DNA of 64,000 nucleotides from Gammaproteobacteria bacterium (GTDB lineage Bacteria; Pseudomonadota; Gammaproteobacteria; HK1): positions 1,784,001-1,848,000 of the forward strand of contig WLWT01000001.1 in the NCBI GenBank assembly GCA_012103455.1, written 5' to 3'. The position numbers and the translations under genes were made by a program. Below, piece by piece: positions 1-10,853 of the stretch. Each line of letters starts with the position of its first letter. Position 1 is the first letter of the stretch. The notes beneath the pieces are model-generated. The model did not search any database. It saw only the letters and a list, made by a program, of their open reading frames with translations, and was not told the origin of the DNA.

Positions 1-533
1 ATGACTTGGCGCAAGGACAACTGCGCCGGCTGGCCGCGCTGATAAGAGGAGTCGAATTCCCTGCCGTCCAGATGGGTGCCTTTGTAGTGCACGGTGACGG
101 TCTGACCGATGCCGGGTTGCCGGCCCTCGCCGGCGGCCAACTCCCGGTATAGCATGCCGCTTGCGGTGGTTTTAACGCCCTCGCGCGTAGCGTACTCGCC
201 GCGAAATTTCTCTCCCGCCGCCGCGTTGGCGGCGCCGCTCGTTTTGCGCCGCTCTTCCAGTATGTTCAGAAATTTGCCCGACCAGAAGGTGATCTCTGCG
301 ACATCCATGTTGGGGTCGCGTCCATGCATGGCGTCAGCTATACCTTTCATCATCATGTCCACATCAATGTCGTGTATTGCTTGTGGCAACTGCTTACGTA
401 GATGGTTGCCGGTCTGCAGGCCGAGGATGTAGCTGAACTTTCGCGCTGCTCGAGTCTCGTCCGCTGGCTGTGAGGTTGCCGGAGTGGCGATCACGGCCAG
501 CAAAACCAAGACAGCGCCTTGCAATGCTTTCAT
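1..533 (-). CDS. FKBP-type peptidyl-prolyl isomerase (Mip/FkpA-like), 3' end cut by window edge
   Basis: The reading frame starts at the ATG at 533 and runs off the left edge, so about 177 N-terminal residues are visible. It begins with a signal peptide (hydrophobic residues 5-20 ending in an Ala-Thr-Ser-Gln region), which predicts export to the periplasm. Next comes an alpha-helical dimerisation-like segment containing FSYILGLQTG, as in Mip/FkpA proteins. The start of the FKBP domain follows: TASGMLYREL, then VTVHYKGTHLDGREFDSSY. Proteins of this family isomerise prolyl bonds and act as chaperones for envelope proteins. It lies 13 bp downstream of gatB on the same strand and could be read through from the gat genes. 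The family assignment is secure; which paralogue it is cannot be settled without the C-terminus. Confidence 0.9.
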   Translation of the reverse strand, partial: MKALQGAVLVLLAVIATPATSQPADETRAARKFSYILGLQTGNHLRKQLPQAIHDIDVDMMMKGIADAMHGRDPNMDVAEITFWSGKFLNILEERRKTSGAANAAAGEKFRGEYATREGVKTTASGMLYRELAAGEGRQPGIGQTVTVHYKGTHLDGREFDSSYQRGQPAQLSLRQV

Positions 534-546
534 CGATAAGTTCCTC

Positions 547-1995
547 TTATTCAGTTGTAGCCGCAAGCCGCGCGCGCAGTAGTTGATCGGCTTGTTTAGG
601 GTTCGCTTTACCAGCGCTTCGCCGCATGATTTGTCCGACCAAGAAGCCGAGCACTTTGGTATTGCCGTCTCGATACTGCGCCACTTGTTCGGGGCAATCA
701 GCCATGAGTTGCTCAATTAGAGCCTCCAAGGCCGATGGATCATTCACTTGCCGAAGGCCCTGTTCTTCGATCACCGCGTCAGGATCTGCCGGCTGCTCCC
801 AAAGATGCTCGAATACCTGCTTGGCGATTTTTCCCGAGAGGGTGTCATCTTCTATGCGGGCCACTAATTTGCCTAGGAACTCGGCGGGTAGGCGAACGTC
901 TTCGATCGGTCGGTTGGAGCGGTTCATGGCCGCCGCCAGTTCACCCATGACCCAATTGGCGCAGGTGCGGGCATGGCCACCGCTGCCCTCTACGCAGGCC
1001 TCATAATAATCAGCCAGTGGCCGGCTTGAGGTGAGGTGACGGGCGTTCGCGGTATTGAGCCCATATTGCTCTTTGAAACGTCGTGCACGGGGGTGGGGAA
1101 GTTCGGGCAGCGCGCTTCGTATAATCTCTATGTAATCGGCTTGCAGGGTGACCGGTAGCAGATCGGGGTCGGGAAAATATCTGTAGTCGTTGGCTTCTTC
1201 TTTGTCCCTAAGTAGTCGGGTCTCGTGAGCGTCAGGGTCGTAGAGCCGGGTTTGTTGTAGCACTTGGCCGCCACTTTCGATGAGGTCTATCTGACGCTCT
1301 ACCTCGTAGTCTATGGCCCGCTCTATGAAGCGGAATGAATTGAGGTTCTTGATTTCGGTGCGGGTGCCGAGTTTGCTTTGTCCCACTGGCCGTACCGAGA
1401 CGTTAGCATCGCATCTGAGCGATCCTTCTTGCATGTTGCCGTCGCAGATCTCCAGATAACGCACCAACATGTGGATGTAGCGCATGTATGCGGCCGCTTC
1501 TCCGGCATTGCTCATCTGCGGCTCGGACACGATTTCGATGAGTGGCGTACCGGCCCGGTTCAGGTCGATGCCGGACATGCCATGAAAGTCCTCGTGGAGG
1601 GATTTACCGGCGTCTTCTTCAAGATGAGCGCGGGTAATATCCACGCGCTTAGTGCTGCCGCCGTCGAGTTCTATATCTATATGGCCGCCGCGGACGATGG
1701 GCAGCTCGTACTGACTTATCTGATAACCTTTCGGCAAATCTGGATAGAAATAGTTTTTGCGGGCAAAAACACTCACCGGTGCGATGTGCGCGCCCACCGC
1801 CAGGCCAAACTTGACGGCCATCTGTATGGCTGCTTCATTGATCACTGGCAGTACCCCCGGCAAGCCCAGATCGATGGCGCACGCCCGGGAGTTGGGCGGG
1901 GCGCCGAAGGCGCACGATGCGCCGGAGAAAAGCTTGCTTGCGGTGGCGAGCTGGGCATGAATCTCGAGGCCGATAACGGTTTCATATTGGGCCAT
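547..1995 (-). CDS. gatB: Aspartyl/glutamyl-tRNA(Asn/Gln) amidotransferase subunit B
   Basis: GatB, 482 residues, the usual length. It is the tRNA-binding and kinase subunit of GatCAB, which converts Glu-tRNA(Gln) and/or Asp-tRNA(Asn) to the amidated form using ammonia from GatA. Seen in the sequence are the N-terminal [13 protein letters not shown], the [19 protein letters not shown] block of the catalytic cradle, and the C-terminal helical/YqeY-like tail with the [18 protein letters not shown] motif. It starts 4 bp after the gatA stop, so gatC-gatA-gatB read as one operon. Its presence implies that at least one of glutaminyl- or asparaginyl-tRNA is made by the indirect route. Confidence 0.97.
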   Translation of the reverse strand: MAQYETVIGLEIHAQLATASKLFSGASCAFGAPPNSRACAIDLGLPGVLPVINEAAIQMAVKFGLAVGAHIAPVSVFARKNYFYPDLPKGYQISQYELPIVRGGHIDIELDGGSTKRVDITRAHLEEDAGKSLHEDFHGMSGIDLNRAGTPLIEIVSEPQMSNAGEAAAYMRYIHMLVRYLEICDGNMQEGSLRCDANVSVRPVGQSKLGTRTEIKNLNSFRFIERAIDYEVERQIDLIESGGQVLQQTRLYDPDAHETRLLRDKEEANDYRYFPDPDLLPVTLQADYIEIIRSALPELPHPRARRFKEQYGLNTANARHLTSSRPLADYYEACVEGSGGHARTCANWVMGELAAAMNRSNRPIEDVRLPAEFLGKLVARIEDDTLSGKIAKQVFEHLWEQPADPDAVIEEQGLRQVNDPSALEALIEQLMADCPEQVAQYRDGNTKVLGFLVGQIMRRSAGKANPKQADQLLRARLAATTE

Positions 1996-1999
1996 GCTC

Positions 2000-3517
2000 C
2001 TAACCCCTAGGCGCGGTGCCGGCTCTGGAAGAGGCTACTGCCGGCACCGCTTGATGCCAATGAGTCGCGCATTGGAAGGCGTGGGCCGTGCGCAACAGCG
2101 TGCTTTCGCTAAAGTGTGAGCCGATCAGTTGAGCGCCCAGCGGCAGTCCATCACCGTTGTGTCCCACCGGGATATTGATGGCCGGCAGGCCTGCCAGATT
2201 GACGCCGCAAGTATAGATGTCGCCTAAATACATAGTGACCGGGTCGTCCAGGCGTTCTGCCAAATTGAAGGGAGGGGTCGGCGTGGTGGGGGCCAGGATC
2301 ACATCTACCTGGTGGAAGGCTTGTTTAAAATCGTCGGTGATGAGGCGGCGCAGTTGTTGGGCTTTTTTATAATAAGCGTCGTAGTAGCCGGCTGATAGGG
2401 TGTAGGTGCCTAACATGATGCGGCGTTTGACCTCGGCGCCGAAGCCCTCGGCCCGCGATCGTTCGTACAACTCATCCAACGACCCTACATCCTTGGCGCG
2501 GTGGCCGAAGCGTACCCCGTCGTAACGCGATAGATTGGAGGAACACTCGGCCAGCGCGATGACGTAGTATGTGGGCACGGTGAGCGCGCTCCGTTCCAGA
2601 TTAACCTCCTCGGCAACGGCACCCAGTTCCAGCAGGGTCTTTTTGGCGCGTTGTACGGCATCGTCGATGGCCGGATCCAAACCGGTATCGAAGTGCTGGG
2701 GCACCAAGCCCACCTTTAGTCCTTTTAAGGGGAGTTGCGCCGTGGCGCCCGCAAGCGCTTCACTATAGTCGTCTACCGGTTCGTTGGAACAGGTGGAATC
2801 GTGCGGATCCGCGCCCGCGATGATGGATAAGGCGGCGGCCAGATCGGCCGCCCGTGGAGCCATTAGCCCGCCCTGATCCAGGCTGGAGGCAAACGCTACC
2901 ATGCCGAAGCGCGATACCCGGCCGTAGGTTGGTTTGATGCCGGTGACACCGCAAAACGCGGCGGGTTGACGAATGGAGCCGCCGGTATCGGTGCCCGTCG
3001 CCAGCGGTGCCAGGCGTGCGGCGATGGCGGCGGCCGAACCGCCGGACGAACCGCCCGGCACTTTGCCGAGATCCCACGGATTGCGAACCAGGCCGAAGTA
3101 GCTGTGTTCGTTCGATGAGCCCATGGCGAACTCATCCATGTTGGTTTTACCTAACATGATCGCGCCTGCTTGCCGCAGTTTGGCGACGACGGTGGCATCG
3201 TAGGGGGCCACCCATTCGCTCAGCATGCGCGAGCCGCACGTGGTGCGGGTGCCATCAGTGCAGAACAGATCCTTGTGCAGGAGCGGAATGCCATCGAGCG
3301 CCCCCAGTTTGGCACCGCCCGCCCGCCGCTTATCCGCTGCTTCGGCTTCGCTAAAGGCCGATTCCCGGCACAGGGTAATGACGCAGTTCAGCAGCGGATT
3401 GAGCGCTTCGATACGGTCCAGATAGTGGCTTGTCAGAGCGGCCGCGCTCAGTTCTGCGCTATCGAGTGCCGAGCGCAATTCGCCGAGTGACAGCTCGTGT
3501 ATGCTCTCGTCGGACAT
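2000..3517 (-). CDS. gatA: Aspartyl/glutamyl-tRNA amidotransferase subunit A
   Basis: GatA, 505 residues, the glutaminase/amidase subunit of GatCAB in the cytoplasm. The amidase-signature catalytic triad is visible: the Lys in [10 protein letters not shown] (about residue 80), and the Ser-cis-Ser/Ser pair in the glycine-serine-rich stretch [11 protein letters not shown] and in [13 protein letters not shown] (about residues 155-180). The start [18 protein letters not shown] fits the family. It lies 16 bp downstream of gatC and 4 bp upstream of gatB, and should be co-expressed with both. No degradation is seen. Confidence 0.97.
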   Translation of the reverse strand: MSDESIHELSLGELRSALDSAELSAAALTSHYLDRIEALNPLLNCVITLCRESAFSEAEAADKRRAGGAKLGALDGIPLLHKDLFCTDGTRTTCGSRMLSEWVAPYDATVVAKLRQAGAIMLGKTNMDEFAMGSSNEHSYFGLVRNPWDLGKVPGGSSGGSAAAIAARLAPLATGTDTGGSIRQPAAFCGVTGIKPTYGRVSRFGMVAFASSLDQGGLMAPRAADLAAALSIIAGADPHDSTCSNEPVDDYSEALAGATAQLPLKGLKVGLVPQHFDTGLDPAIDDAVQRAKKTLLELGAVAEEVNLERSALTVPTYYVIALAECSSNLSRYDGVRFGHRAKDVGSLDELYERSRAEGFGAEVKRRIMLGTYTLSAGYYDAYYKKAQQLRRLITDDFKQAFHQVDVILAPTTPTPPFNLAERLDDPVTMYLGDIYTCGVNLAGLPAINIPVGHNGDGLPLGAQLIGSHFSESTLLRTAHAFQCATHWHQAVPAVASSRAGTAPRG

Positions 3518-3533
3518 GGTTTTAGCCTGTTAT

Positions 3534-3821
3534 TCAACCGATCACCTTGGGCACCAGGTACAGACCGTTCTCGGCCGCCGGCGCACCATCTTGAAAACGC
3601 GCCCGCTGATCCGTCTCCGTGACCACATCGGCACGCAGTGGTTGAGTGGCATCCAGTGGATTAGCGAGCGGCTCGACGCCAAGGGTAGGGCACGCATTCA
3701 TGTGGTCCACCAATTGCAGAATTTTGCTGAGATCTTCGGCGTAGCCGGCTGCCTCATCGCCGCTGATCGCCAGGCGCGCTAAGCGTGCGATATGACGTAC
3801 TTCGTTGATTTCAATTGCCAT
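3534..3821 (-). CDS. gatC: Aspartyl/glutamyl-tRNA amidotransferase subunit C
   Basis: GatC, 95 residues, the small subunit that clamps GatA and GatB together. The start at 3821 (MAIEINEVRHIARLARLAI) matches family length and alignment. The frame stays open upstream to 4070, but that extension does not resemble GatC and is treated as leader. Family features are the N-terminal helix with HIARLARLAI and the C-terminal LRADVVTE...GLYLVPKVIG. It is the first gene of the gatC-gatA-gatB operon and is transcribed divergently from mreB. Confidence 0.95.
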   Translation of the reverse strand: MAIEINEVRHIARLARLAISGDEAAGYAEDLSKILQLVDHMNACPTLGVEPLANPLDATQPLRADVVTETDQRARFQDGAPAAENGLYLVPKVIG

Positions 3822-5171
<1,350 letters not shown>

Positions 5172-5230
5172 AGGCCGATAGTATGGATGACCAATACTGG
5201 TGCTCCCACTACTGGCTAACTGCACAGTTC

Positions 5231-5267
5231 TTGAATATTCGGTCCCTGAATATTCGGTCCCTGAATA
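5231..5267. repeat. 15-bp tandem duplication between mreB and mreC
   Basis: Two 15-bp units with the core TGAATATTCGGTCC (5231-5245 and 5246-5260) are followed by a third partial unit (5261-5267). It fills part of the 122-bp spacer and has no recognised function. It belongs to a set of short tandem duplications across this window. Confidence 0.85.
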
Positions 5268-5293
5268 CCTAGGCCTTGGCGTAAGGCGGTACG

Positions 5294-6247
5294 GTGCTTA
5301 AACACTCTACCAAGCGTCCGTTCTTTCGCGGGTCGCCTATCAATGTGCGCCTGTCGTTGTTCGCCGCGGCGTGCATCGCTTTGATGTATGTGGACCACCG
5401 TTTCGCTCATCTGTCCACCGTGCGCTCCACGTTGGCCACCGCGCTTTATCCTATTCAATATTCCGTGCATTTGCCCATAAGAACTGCGGCGTGGGCACGC
5501 GAGTCTTTCTCCAGTCATTCCGCTTTGCTGGAGCAGAATCGCCGTTTAATGGAGCAACTGCGCTTGACCGAGGTGCGGATCGAGAAAATGGAGATCCTCG
5601 AAGCAGAAAACACGCGGTTGCGGGAATTGTTGGATTCATCGACCAAAGTTGCCGATCGGGTGCTCATCGCCGAATTGCTTTCGGTGGATCTGGAACCTTT
5701 TTCACGCCGTATAGTCCTCAACAAAGGTGCCAATCACGGGGTGACCGACGGACAGTCTTTGATCGACGCTTACGGCCTCATCGGTCAGGTCATCCATACG
5801 GCGCCGCTCACCAGTACCGCTTTGTTGATCACCGATCCGAATCATGCGCTGCCCGTGCAGATCAACCGCACGGGGCTGCGCGGCATCGCTGTGGGTACCG
5901 GAACGGCTAACGGTCTGGAACTGCGTCACATTCCGAATAACGAAGATGTGCGCGTTGGCGACTTGGTGGTCACATCGGGATTGGGGGGGCGTTTCCCTAG
6001 AGGTTATCCGGTGGGACGGGTCAATTCGGTGGGGCGCGATAGCGCTAGGCCGTTCGCCTCTGTGCGGGTGAGGCCGCGGGCGCAATTGGAGCGCAACCGG
6101 GAGGTGCTGCTGGTGTGGCCTGGCGACAAGTTGCAGAATCCGAATATCGGTGACGATGGCAATTCGGGCTACTCCACTGTGTTCGGCAGTCCCAGTTGGA
6201 ATAAGCATCGTTCGGATAAGCAAAAGCGTACCAGTAAGCGGTTGTGA
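5294..6247 (+). CDS. mreC: Rod shape-determining protein MreC
   Basis: MreC, 317 residues, GTG start. It is a bitopic inner-membrane protein that links MreB to the periplasmic wall-synthesis enzymes. A single N-terminal membrane segment lies at about residues 14-32 (LSLFAAACIALMYVDH). A coiled coil of about residues 75-115 (LLEQNRRLMEQLRLTEVRI onward) follows, then the beta-barrel MreC domain with NKGANHGVTDGQSLID and GLRGIAVGTG. The C-terminal 30 residues are polar and probably disordered. The stop overlaps the mreD start (GTGA), suggesting translational coupling. Confidence 0.96.
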   Translation: MLKHSTKRPFFRGSPINVRLSLFAAACIALMYVDHRFAHLSTVRSTLATALYPIQYSVHLPIRTAAWARESFSSHSALLEQNRRLMEQLRLTEVRIEKMEILEAENTRLRELLDSSTKVADRVLIAELLSVDLEPFSRRIVLNKGANHGVTDGQSLIDAYGLIGQVIHTAPLTSTALLITDPNHALPVQINRTGLRGIAVGTGTANGLELRHIPNNEDVRVGDLVVTSGLGGRFPRGYPVGRVNSVGRDSARPFASVRVRPRAQLERNREVLLVWPGDKLQNPNIGDDGNSGYSTVFGSPSWNKHRSDKQKRTSKRL

Positions 6248-6735
6248 GCGGAGCCGTGCACCGCGGTGGCTGGGTGATCGCCCTGACTTTCGTTGTCGCG
6301 CTGATGCTGACCGTGCTGCCGCTGCCGCAGTGGGCGGCGCTGTGGCGGCCACCCTGGGTTGCTCTGGTCCTTATCTATTGGTGTATGGCGGTCCCGCAAC
6401 GGGTGGGTATTGCGGTCGCTTTCGTTATGGGTTTGTGTTTGGACGTGCTAAGTGGCAGCGCCTTGATGGGGCAGCACGGTTTGGCCTTGGTCATCGTCGC
6501 TTACATTACCCACCGCCTGCATCTGAGGGTGCGTGTTTTCGCGCCCTGGCAGCAAGGTATCAGTATCTTTGTCGTCATCCTTCTCTATCAGGCGGTGGTG
6601 CTCTGGTTGCATGGGATGCAGGGACACGCCGCGCCGGGGAGCGCCGTATTGACGGTGGCACTGAGCGCGATGGTGTTGTGGCCCTGGGTGTTCGTAATGC
6701 TGCGCGATCTGCGCCGGCGCTATGAAGTGAATTGA
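6244..6735 (+). CDS. mreD: Rod shape-determining protein MreD
   Basis: MreD, 163 residues, an integral membrane component of the elongasome. Five to six hydrophobic segments span most of the chain, beginning with WVIALTFVVALMLTVLPLP. The family-typical PPWVALVLIYWCMA and GLCLDVLSGSALMGQHGL stretches are present. The GTG start at 6244 overlaps the mreC stop by 4 bp. It lies 9 bp before mrdA. Confidence 0.93.
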   Translation: MSGAVHRGGWVIALTFVVALMLTVLPLPQWAALWRPPWVALVLIYWCMAVPQRVGIAVAFVMGLCLDVLSGSALMGQHGLALVIVAYITHRLHLRVRVFAPWQQGISIFVVILLYQAVVLWLHGMQGHAAPGSAVLTVALSAMVLWPWVFVMLRDLRRRYEVN

Positions 6736-6744
6736 GTACTTGCT

Positions 6745-8667
6745 GTGCTGCTCATCAATACACAACCGGTGACGATTAAGGATCTGGCCGTTGAGCAACA
6801 CGTTTTTCGCCGCCGTATAATGGTGGCCAGCGCTTTTGTATTGTTCGCACTGATGCTGTTGCTAGTCAGGATGGGGCAATTGCAACTCGTCGAGCACGAG
6901 CACTTCCGGACGCTGTCGGAGAATAACCGGGTCAAAATTCTGCCCATAGAGCCCACCCGCGGTCTGATATATGACCGCAATGGCGTGGTGCTGGCGCGAA
7001 ATACCCCGAGCTTCAGCCTCGATGTGATCCCTGAATCGGTTAAAGATCTGGATGCATTGATCGAGAAGTTGCGCGAGTTGGTATTTATCAGCGAGAGCGA
7101 CGAGGCCCGCTTCAGGGCCCGTTTTGCCGCAGCTATACGCGAGCGCCGTCCATTCGATGCCATCCCTTTGCGTCTGCGCCTCTCTTATGAAGAGATGTCC
7201 AGGGTTTCCGTCGATTTATATAAGTTTCCCGGGGTGGATGTGCGCGCCCGGTTGAGCCGCGATTATCCGCTCGGCTCGTTGATGGCCCACGTGGTGGGAT
7301 ATGTGGCGCGTATCAATGACGACGATCTACTGGAAATCGATGAAGCACGCTACCGGGCTTCTACCCACATCGGCCGCACCGGCGTGGAGCGGGCCTACGA
7401 AGATCTACTGCACGGTGAGGTCGGTTACCAACATGTGGAGACCAATGCGCACAACCGCGTATTGCGTTTACTGCCGGGACGCGAGGACGCGGCGGCGGGC
7501 AGTAATCTCTATCTATCGGTAGATGTAAGCTTGCAAGCTGCGGCGGAGGCGGCGCTCGGCAATGAGCGCGGGGCGGTGGTGGCGATCAATCCTCGCACGG
7601 GTGGTGTTTTGGCCATGGTGAGCACGCCGGCCTTCGACCCTAATCTGTTCGTGGCCGGTATTGATGTCAAGACCTACGGCGAACTCAATCAGTCTGATGA
7701 TCGGCCGCTGTTCAACCGGGTGCTCTACGGCAAATATCCGCCCGGTTCGACACTGAAGCCGTTTGTTGGTTTGGCGGGATTGGAGTTCGAGGCGCCCACG
7801 GTTGGCAAGGGTAGTTGGTGTCCAGGGTTCTATCAGCTTAAGGGCCATAATCACAAATACCGCGATTGGAGGCGCTCGGGGCACGGCCGTGTGGACATGG
7901 ACAAGGCTATTGTCGAGTCGTGCGATGTGTATTTCTACGAACTGGCTCTGGATCTAGGCATAGGTCGGATGCACCGCTTTTTGTCGTTGTTCGGCTTCGG
8001 TGCCAAAACAGGACTTGATTTGGGTTCGGAGTCGAGTGGTTTGATGCCATCGCGCGGCTGGAAAAGAGCCCGCCACAAGCAGCCTTGGTATCCGGGTGAG
8101 ACGCTGATTACCGGTATAGGGCAAGGGTTTACGTTAACCACTCCATTGCAGTTGGCCTCCGCCACTGCCACCCTCGCCAATAAGGGACTGCGGCTGCAAC
8201 CGCAGCTGGTGGAGCGAATCATCGATCCGTTTCAGGGCACCGAGCAGAGCAATGCGCCGCGGATCGTTGGCCAGATCGAGCTGACTAACCCGAGCCACTG
8301 GCAGAGCATGATCAGATCCATGGAAAATGTGGTACATGCACGCAACGGGACGGCGTTTCGCATCGCCAAGGGCATCCAATACAGCATGGCCGGCAAAACC
8401 GGCACGGCGCAGGTGGTCAGCATGAAACAAGATGGCGAGGAGGATACCGCCGAGACGGTGGAGAAAAGATTTCGCGATCATGCCTTATTCGTGGCCTTCG
8501 CACCCATTGAACGGCCGCGCATTGCCATTGCCGTGGTCATTGAAAACGGGGGCAGCGGTAGCGCGACCGCCGCGCCTATTGCCCGGTCGCTGGTTGACCA
8601 CTATCTCCAAGGCCCGGATTTGAAAGGCCCTGAATTGCAGCGAATCGCCGCGCTGGACTCGCGGTAA
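6745..8667 (+). CDS. mrdA: Penicillin-binding protein 2 (elongasome transpeptidase)
   Basis: PBP2, 640 residues, GTG start, the class B transpeptidase that cross-links peptidoglycan during elongation with RodA. One N-terminal membrane anchor lies near residues 28-45 (IMVASAFVLFALMLLLV). A dimerisation/pedestal domain follows with ILPIEPTRGLIYDRNG. The transpeptidase domain has the nucleophile motif PPGSTLKPF (Ser near residue 335), the SCD second motif in VESCDVYFYEL, and the KTG third motif in MAGKTGTAQV. The stop directly abuts the rodA ATG. Nothing suggests degradation. Confidence 0.97.
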   Translation: MLLINTQPVTIKDLAVEQHVFRRRIMVASAFVLFALMLLLVRMGQLQLVEHEHFRTLSENNRVKILPIEPTRGLIYDRNGVVLARNTPSFSLDVIPESVKDLDALIEKLRELVFISESDEARFRARFAAAIRERRPFDAIPLRLRLSYEEMSRVSVDLYKFPGVDVRARLSRDYPLGSLMAHVVGYVARINDDDLLEIDEARYRASTHIGRTGVERAYEDLLHGEVGYQHVETNAHNRVLRLLPGREDAAAGSNLYLSVDVSLQAAAEAALGNERGAVVAINPRTGGVLAMVSTPAFDPNLFVAGIDVKTYGELNQSDDRPLFNRVLYGKYPPGSTLKPFVGLAGLEFEAPTVGKGSWCPGFYQLKGHNHKYRDWRRSGHGRVDMDKAIVESCDVYFYELALDLGIGRMHRFLSLFGFGAKTGLDLGSESSGLMPSRGWKRARHKQPWYPGETLITGIGQGFTLTTPLQLASATATLANKGLRLQPQLVERIIDPFQGTEQSNAPRIVGQIELTNPSHWQSMIRSMENVVHARNGTAFRIAKGIQYSMAGKTGTAQVVSMKQDGEEDTAETVEKRFRDHALFVAFAPIERPRIAIAVVIENGGSGSATAAPIARSLVDHYLQGPDLKGPELQRIAALDSR

Positions 8668-9768
8668 ATGCGCACTGAACTCAGCCGATCACTGGCATTT
8701 CGCCTACATCTGGATGTACCGCTGATATTGGGCTTGTTGGCTTTGTCCGCTATCGGCCTGCTGGTGCTGTACAGCGCCGGCGGGCAGAGTACGGATTTGT
8801 TGAGCCGCCAGGCGGTCAGGTTAGGGATGGCGTTTGTCATCATGTTCGTGGTGGCGCAGATCGCGCCGGTTCAGTATCGCTACTGGGCGCCGTGGTTATA
8901 TGGCTCCGGGCTGGTCTTGCTGGTATTGGTGTTGGTGGCAGGAGATGCAGGCGGTGGCGCCGCGCGCTGGTTGAATCTGGGCCCGGTGCGCTTTCAGCCA
9001 TCGGAATTGCTGAAAGTGACCGTGCCCATGATGGTCGCTTACTACTTGGCGGAGCGGGCGTTGCCGCCGACGCTTGGACGGATCGCTTTGGCCCTGGTGG
9101 TGGCGCTGTTGCCCACTTGGCTGATCGCCCGCCAACCCGATCTGGGGACCGCTCTGTTGGTGGCCAGCTCCGGTTTGTTCGTGCTGTTCCTGGCCGGAAT
9201 TACATGGCGTTTGCTGGCGCTGGCCGCCACCGCTGCCATCGCCGCTGCGCCGGTGCTCTGGCATTTCATGCACGATTACCAAAGGAAGCGTGTCATAACA
9301 TTCCTGGATCCGGAGAAAGACCCGCTCAACGCCGGTTACCACATCATTCAATCCAAAATCGCCATCGGCTCGGGTGGGGTCTACGGCAAGGGCCTCTTCA
9401 ATGGCACGCAATCGCAGCTCGAATTTTTACCGGAGCGCTCGACTGATTTTATCTTCGCCGTGTTAAGCGAAGAATTTGGGTTTACCGGCGTGGTGATATT
9501 GCTGATGGTTTACGCGTTCGTCATCTTGCGCGGTTTGTACTTGGCACTGGCGGCGCAGGAGACCTTCGCCCGCCTCCTAGGCGGGGGGGTTGTGCTCACC
9601 TTCTTCATGTATGTGTTCGTGAACATCGGCATGGTGAGCGGTTTGTTGCCTGTGGTTGGTGTGCCGCTGCCCTTGGTGAGCTACGGGGGCACCTCCATGG
9701 TGACGATCATGGCCGCATTCGGCTTGTTGATGTCTGTGCATACCCACCGGCGATTGCTTTCGGAATAG
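8668..9768 (+). CDS. rodA: Peptidoglycan glycosyltransferase RodA
   Basis: RodA (MrdB), 366 residues, a SEDS-family lipid II polymerase of the elongasome working with PBP2. About ten membrane segments are visible. SEDS hallmarks are GGAARWLNLGPVRFQPSEL, the catalytic-region loop with KRVITFLDPEKDPLNAGYH, the SKIAIGSGGVYGKG stretch, ERSTDFIFAVLSEEFGF, and the C-terminal PLPLVSYGGTSM. The ATG follows the mrdA stop with no gap. Confidence 0.97.
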   Translation: MRTELSRSLAFRLHLDVPLILGLLALSAIGLLVLYSAGGQSTDLLSRQAVRLGMAFVIMFVVAQIAPVQYRYWAPWLYGSGLVLLVLVLVAGDAGGGAARWLNLGPVRFQPSELLKVTVPMMVAYYLAERALPPTLGRIALALVVALLPTWLIARQPDLGTALLVASSGLFVLFLAGITWRLLALAATAAIAAAPVLWHFMHDYQRKRVITFLDPEKDPLNAGYHIIQSKIAIGSGGVYGKGLFNGTQSQLEFLPERSTDFIFAVLSEEFGFTGVVILLMVYAFVILRGLYLALAAQETFARLLGGGVVLTFFMYVFVNIGMVSGLLPVVGVPLPLVSYGGTSMVTIMAAFGLLMSVHTHRRLLSE

Positions 9769-9793
9769 CCGCTCTGGAGTAGCCGCTCTAGGG
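9766..9793. repeat. 14-bp tandem duplication at the rodA 3' end
   Basis: TAGCCGCTCTGGAG (9766-9779) is followed by TAGCCGCTCTAGGG (9780-9793). It covers the rodA stop and the start of the rodA-mltB spacer. No function is recognised. Confidence 0.8.
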
Positions 9794-9857
9794 GGGAGAG
9801 CATCGGGATGATGGGTGTAGGAGGACATTTGGCGATGGCGATATAGGAGTGGGGTGA

Positions 9858-10853
9858 GTGTCTTTAGCACGCCTAGCTGGAACTGTCGTTTGCGCAGTAA
9901 TGTTGGTGGCCAGTGGCGCCGTGGCCGCCGCCTTACTCAACGCGGAATTGGACGCTTTCGCGCGCCAGGCGGCGGCTAAACACAAACTTGAACTGAGCAG
10001 CGTGAGGGAGGTGCTGGCACTTGCTCACCATGAACAACGGGTGCTCGATGCCTATAAGCGCACTGCTGAATCCAAACCATGGTTCGAATATCGACAGATC
10101 TTTTTGACCGAGTCGCGCATCAAAGCCGGCGCTGAGTTCTGGCGGCATCATGAGGCTTTGTTGGAGCGGGCCGAAGCCACGTATGGTGTACCCAAGGCAG
10201 TATTGGTCGCTATCTTGGGCGTAGAAACCCACTTCGGCGAGCGTCAGGGCAACATTCGCGTTATCGATGCGCTCGTGACTCTCGCGTTCAATTACCGCAA
10301 GCGGGCTAGGTTCTTCAAGCGCGAATTGGAGCAGTTTTTACTGCTCGCCGCACAAGGCAATGTGGAGCCTGGATCGGTTCAGGGCTCGTACGCTGGCGCC
10401 ATGGGTATTCCGCAGTTCATCGCCAGTAGCTACCGGGCGTATTCAGTGGATTTCGATGGCGATGGTAAGCGCGATCTTTTGGGAAGCGTCGCCGATGCTG
10501 TTGGTAGCGTTGGCAATTATCTGGCCCGCCACGGCTGGCGACGCGGGGAGCCCATCGCTGGAGCGGCGGTTTTCAGTAGTAAGGGAGTTCGTAGCATCGC
10601 CGCTAAAGGCCACAAGCCACATACCACGCTGCGAGCGTTGGTCAAAGCGGGGGTACGTCCGGCACCGTGGCCTGACTTGCCGTCCGAGACCGGCGCCGCC
10701 TTGGTCGAGCTTCAAGCACGCGATGGCCCACGGTATTGGGTGACTTTGAAGAATTTCTACGTGATCACCCGCTATAACCATTCGCCCCTGTACGCCATGG
10801 CGGTTGCACAGCTTGCCCAGGCTATAGAGGCTGAGCGCGAAGTGGCTCGATGA
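9858..10853 (+). CDS. mltB: Membrane-associated lytic murein transglycosylase B
   Basis: MltB, 331 residues, GTG start behind a purine-rich GGAGTGGGG. It cleaves glycan strands of peptidoglycan, forming 1,6-anhydro-muropeptides. An N-terminal signal sequence covers about residues 1-22 (LAGTVVCAVMLVASGAVAAA). No lipobox cysteine follows it, so it may be periplasmic rather than a lipoprotein. Family motifs are the catalytic Glu in ILGVETHFGERQGN (about residue 120), QGSYAGAMGIPQFIASSY, and the EF-hand-like DFDGDGKRDL. Its stop overlaps the rlpA start (ATGA). Confidence 0.94.
   Translation: MSLARLAGTVVCAVMLVASGAVAAALLNAELDAFARQAAAKHKLELSSVREVLALAHHEQRVLDAYKRTAESKPWFEYRQIFLTESRIKAGAEFWRHHEALLERAEATYGVPKAVLVAILGVETHFGERQGNIRVIDALVTLAFNYRKRARFFKRELEQFLLLAAQGNVEPGSVQGSYAGAMGIPQFIASSYRAYSVDFDGDGKRDLLGSVADAVGSVGNYLARHGWRRGEPIAGAAVFSSKGVRSIAAKGHKPHTTLRALVKAGVRPAPWPDLPSETGAALVELQARDGPRYWVTLKNFYVITRYNHSPLYAMAVAQLAQAIEAEREVAR

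Noticed and set aside
109..432. Plus-strand open frame of 107 codons at the left edge
   Set aside because: The minus strand over the same bases encodes a clear FKBP isomerase with signal peptide; the plus frame is its shadow.
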